A stretch of 64,000 nt of DNA, taken from positions 17,924,963-17,988,962 of the forward strand of contig NC_057792.1 of assembly GCF_014905175.1 (NCBI RefSeq), given 5' to 3'. How positions within the stretch are numbered: position 1 is the first letter of the stretch; the number at the start of each line of letters is the position of its first letter. The position numbers and the translations under genes are program-made. Below the pieces are notes generated by a model that saw nothing but the letters and a program-made list of their open reading frames with translations, did not search any database and was not told the DNA's origin. Positions 59,901-64,000 of the stretch are shown in pieces. The DNA comes from Aphidius gifuensis (Eukaryota; Arthropoda; Insecta; Hymenoptera; Braconidae).

Positions 59901-62900
59901 TGTTATTCTGTGATCTAAATTTTTGATATATTTTCATTGTCAGAAATATCGTTTTCATTATCATAAATTTTATTTGAATGTAAGAAATATATTTATTATT
60001 CAAGATGGATAATATTTTTTTTTTTTTTTTTTATTTTCATGTGTATATGAAAAATATTTGCTATACTTTGAAAAAAATATTTTGCAATATGATGTGAAAT
60101 TTTGTGTACAGTTGCAGGTTTTATAAAATGTAGATTTATTTTTTTATTTTTTTATTATTTGTTTATGTTGATGGTTGAAAAAGAAAAAAAAAAAAAAATT
60201 TATCTAACAAAATTGTTTGATCTTGAATTACATACTCGTGATTTATCATTAATCTTAAAACATAATAAAATCTAGATCAAAAAACTAATGACGTATGTAT
60301 AAATAACAAAGAAAAAAATAAAAAAAAATATTTATCATTATTTAAAACTATTTGTACAAGTTTAAATACTCTTGAATTTTATTATTTATTTTCTTATCTA
60401 TTATTAATTTTAAAAGTTTTTATTTACCATGACTGACATGAGTATAAATTCATAATTATGTCGTCAGCTTATGAAGCTGTTAACGATATATACACACACT
60501 CATTAAACACCTGTTTATTAATATCACAAACCACATATGGTTTTTAATTGCACGACTAACTTTAACAGATTTTCATTTACATAATGCCTATATATTTATA
60601 TAAATAAACAAATAAATAAATATATATTGCTTTGTATTTTTAAATTACAATAAAAATTTCAATTCATTTATTAATTAACTAATTAATACTCTCAAAATAA
60701 TAATTATAAAATAAAAAATACGTCAAGCATATTATTATATCTCTCATCATCAAAAAAAAAAAAAAAATTATATTTACAAATTAATTGTTGTTATTTTATA
60801 CATAAAACAAAACATCTCTCTAATATTTTGCCTCTCGAGATAATTTTAATGCTGATATACTTATTGAAAAATCTTTGCTGACCCAAATTGATGAATTAAT
60901 AATAAAAAATAATACTAACAATAAATACAAACAATAAAATAATAAAATGTAAAAAATTAATTGTATATAATCATGTATTGTGACATGAAAAAAAATTAAA
61001 CAAAATAAAAATACAAAATGCTGACAGAAAACAGCCGTTGACTGAGCAGTGTCGATTACCGTTTGCATTACTTGTTAAACTATTTTTATTATTTTTTTTT
61101 TTTTTTTCAACTACAAATACATGGTTAATTTTTTTTTTACACATACATGTATGTATGATGGCTGAGTGTAATTCGTCAAACTGAAATGTAGATCCGGGTT
61201 AAAGTTAACTACCGATCAAAAAGTCGGTGACAATTTATTTATATCAGTTATCCTTGTTTTGTAACGCACAGTGTCTCGTTTGTTTGTCGATTAATTTTGA
61301 CTTTTACATACATGCATGCATATATAATACAACTGTGTGAAAATAAATGTAACAAAGAGAATACAACAAAGTACATATAGACTGTCATAGAGAGGGTCAC
61401 ATTGTGTGTTAACATATATATAAAATAATAAAGAGAAGAAAAAATAGATGATTCAGAGAAGAGAATCAGAGCGGAATTTGAAACTCGCGTGGTCAACACT
61501 GCAATTCACATTTTTATCGTAAATTTTTAAAACCCCACCAACAATATCTATTAAATAATAATAATAAACTATTATTATTATTGTTTTTATTTGTGAATTT
61601 TGTTTATTTATAATGTGTCGTTGACTTTTGGTGTATATTAAGTAAATATTTTTAGTACGTTAAATATCCGTATGACACAGTATTAACACAAATATTAAGC
61701 GATGAAATTTTTATTTTTATTCTTGCTGGTGGTTGATATCATGTACTATAATATTATCTTGAACCTGGAGAAAAAAAAAAGCTGATAATTTATTTTTTTT
61801 CGAGTGTTTATTTTGGTTTTTTTTGCAATTTGATTTGTTTTTTATTTAGATATTTATATTTTTATGGTTTTATATGTGCATATTTAGCGTAAAGTATTGC
61901 CGGATGGAAGTTTTCTACTGCCGGAACTGTCTCGTAACTAGTGTGATTAATTAAAGTCGTCGTTTCTATTCATCTTCACATTATTTTAAACCGCTTCGCT
62001 GCGGTACAACTCCTCGATTATATGCAATTACGAGTTTTGAACGTTTGTATGTGTATTGCGCAATTACAAAATAAAATTACTTCCTGTCACTGTATACAAT
62101 TTTTCTACAACACTTTTGTAGTATTTAATTTTTTTTATCTTTATTTATTTTAACTTTTTTCTTTTTTTGAATTTTCAATGAAAAATATATATTTTTTTTT
62201 TTCTTTTTTCAAGTTCGGGGAATTCCGCTTGATGATTTATGTCAAGGTTCTTGTTGTTTATCAAATTATTATTTTTTTTTTTTATAACTGTAACTACATA
62301 TGTGACAATAATAATACGAAAAATCGACAGTTGACATTTGTCATTCATTATGCCTGTAATAAATAAATTTTATCATAAAAAAAATATTATTTATTTTTTA
62401 TTTTTGTAACGAGTGTGTTGGTGTGTTACATGATGCAGGTGGATTTTATAATGATTCTATTATTGACACATTTTACAATCGCTAATTTTCATTAAAAAAA
62501 AAAAAAAAAAAAATAGAATAAAACGAACAAACTCTCATGAATAATCAATTGTTTGTATTGGCAAATGAACACATGTGTTTTGATGATTGTGTCTCTTTTA
62601 CAAATCAATATTCATGAAGCAACAATTAAAATTACCAATTGTTATATCTTGAATAATTTATTAAAAGCATTCATTCACCGTAATGAAATTAGTCTATACT
62701 AAAATGAAATATTTAAGTATTTAACTTGATAAAAATAATAAGGAAAAAAATAAATAACAAAATTGCCTGGAATATGAGGAAAAATTGGTTTTGATTAATT
62801 CATAAATGTCAGATTAATCAAGATTACAATCTGGGATTTAATTTTTTTTTTTTTTCCTCGAACCTTTTTATTTATTTTTTTTTCTCTCTGATCGTCGAAG

Positions 62901-64000
62901 CAAGTAGTCGCTCTTCGTACCTGGTCAGACAAATCCTTGGCGCAAAGTAGTAGAGATCCACGTGAGGTCAGACACATTGTCCACGCTTTGACATACGTTT
63001 TCGAATTAATTGTATTTTATAAGAAAAAAAAAAAAATAGATTTAAGGGATTTAGATTATTATTTTTTTTTCCATTCCTATATATGACTTGTCCGGAAATA
63101 GGATTAAGACATAAAAAATCTAATAAAAAGGTTGAGTGAAAGTTGAAAAAAAAAAGAATTGAAACCTGTTTTTTTTTTTTTTTGGAAAAAGAGGAAAAAA
63201 AAAAAATATTATAACGGCATTGGAATTATTTTATCATGACACAGGAGAATTTATCCATTAATTAATTTAAAATTCAACGACGGGAACTTGGATATTGAAT
63301 GAAAATTAACTTGATGAAACTAAAGTCATTGAAGATAATCGTGTTCTTGAAATTGAATGGAAACCAGTTTCCGGTAGTCACGATCAGGGACAAACTTATC
63401 ACCTTCTTTTTTTTTTTATTTCATATTTCATAAAATCTCTGTGATTACAATCGTGTTTATTATTTTAAAAAAATTATTGTAAATTAAAACCTACATTTAC
63501 CTCATGCAATTATTCCGTAAAGTTCCTTTTGTCTACGTCATATTCTCTGAACTGAAAATAAAAAAAAAGAAAAGTTTATTTATCAAATACTTAACGGCCC
63601 CATCATCAGCAACATTTGTTGTAACGTCACTAGGACAAGGCAACTCGTGATACTTATTATTGTTTACGTAATAAACACATTGCATAATGTAAACTTAATT
63701 TAACTTGTACACAGAATTTTTTACATTCATTTCCCCCTTTTATTTTTTGTTCATTATAAAAAATGATTCATATGGGCATCTGGTATTTTCCTTATTTGTT
63801 TATGATATGCAGCAAAGTTAGATTACAGTACACAAGAGATATCAAAAATTTTTATTCACTATACATAAAGTCTCACAAATATATTTTAGCAAATTTTCCT
63901 GAAATTGTTGGACTATAACTTTTTTTTTTGTGAGATAGAAAGAGTGGTGAAATACACAAAGATAAAATGCATTTTTGGCCTGTTATCTTTGCCAAGAAAT
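56933..64000. other. Right-hand region without supportable genes
   Basis: About 7 kb, presumably intronic to Mitf and/or to the gene starting at 56877. A pyrimidine-rich plus strand runs at about 57480-57870. A small GC-containing hairpin accgc/gcggt lies at 61990-62005. A less AT-rich island at about 62885-63000 contains CACGTG (62959-62964). I looked for the Mitf bHLH-Zip exons (coding for a RQKKDNHNxIERRRR-type motif) on the plus strand and did not find them. Open frames at 57501-57944, 59575-59811, 60820-61068 and 61248-61499 are Phe/Leu/Ile-rich and lack support. Confidence 0.55.

Noticed and set aside
61990..62005. accgcttcgctgcggt hairpin resembling bacterial sequence
   Set aside because: Sixteen bases in otherwise host-like AT-rich DNA; too short to argue for contamination or transfer.
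62795..62977. Minus-strand frame MCLTSRGSLLLCAKDLSDQV
   Set aside because: Ends in a Lys-rich run from poly-T sequence, no splice support; noted only as a less AT-rich island with an E-box.

Overview
The window is very AT-rich (roughly four fifths A+T), with A/T-ending codons, short introns of about 60-150 bases next to very long ones, dense homopolymer and microsatellite tracts, and GT..AG splice sites. The recognisable genes are animal, with insect-type architecture: an MTMR14/EDTP myotubularin, a FAF1/Caspar protein, a neuroglian-type Ig protein, an activin-branch TGF-beta ligand of dawdle type, a cathepsin L-like protease and an Mitf/TFE transcription factor. It fits an AT-rich insect nuclear genome. 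A parasitoid wasp would fit the composition, but the sequence alone does not settle the order.

Layout: bases 1-11646 carry four minus-strand genes packed closely and running toward the left edge: EDTP/MTMR14 (3' end cut off by the window), Caspar/FAF1, a secreted protein that may belong to the insect DUF4803 family, and a secreted neuroglian-like protein that stops inside its fourth Ig domain. About 4.6 kb of AT-rich spacer follows. Then comes the minus-strand activin/dawdle-like ligand (16229-20311), complete from signal peptide to cystine knot. At 22374-23276 a tRNA-derived head (boxes A and B, degenerate acceptor stem) is followed by 13 tandem copies of a 63-base unit, each holding a polypyrimidine-CAG/G string that looks like a 3' splice site. 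A minus-strand papain-family protease lies at 26196-28190.

From about 30 kb rightward the window is dominated by the plus-strand Mitf gene. Three coding exons are seen (31206-31366, 44543-44750, 46883-47266), with introns of 13 kb and 2 kb and a last intron that leaves the window. The bHLH-leucine zipper exons are not found here. An intronless 178-codon reading frame of unknown family sits inside intron 1 on the same strand. Near 54-57 kb a promoter-like island and a short coding exon (12 codons, phase 0, ending at a GTGAGT donor) suggest either a nested gene or an alternative Mitf start. The remaining sequence to 64000 shows no gene that can be supported.

Exon-intron models were built by hand. 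For each multi-exon gene the phases were checked for consistency across all junctions, and the internal coding totals divide by three. There is no operon logic here. Functional links are loose: Caspar (NF-kB/IMD regulation in flies) lies near an Ig protein resembling the neuroglian-derived immune protein hemolin, and the Mitf locus has several CACGTG E-boxes of the type Mitf itself binds.
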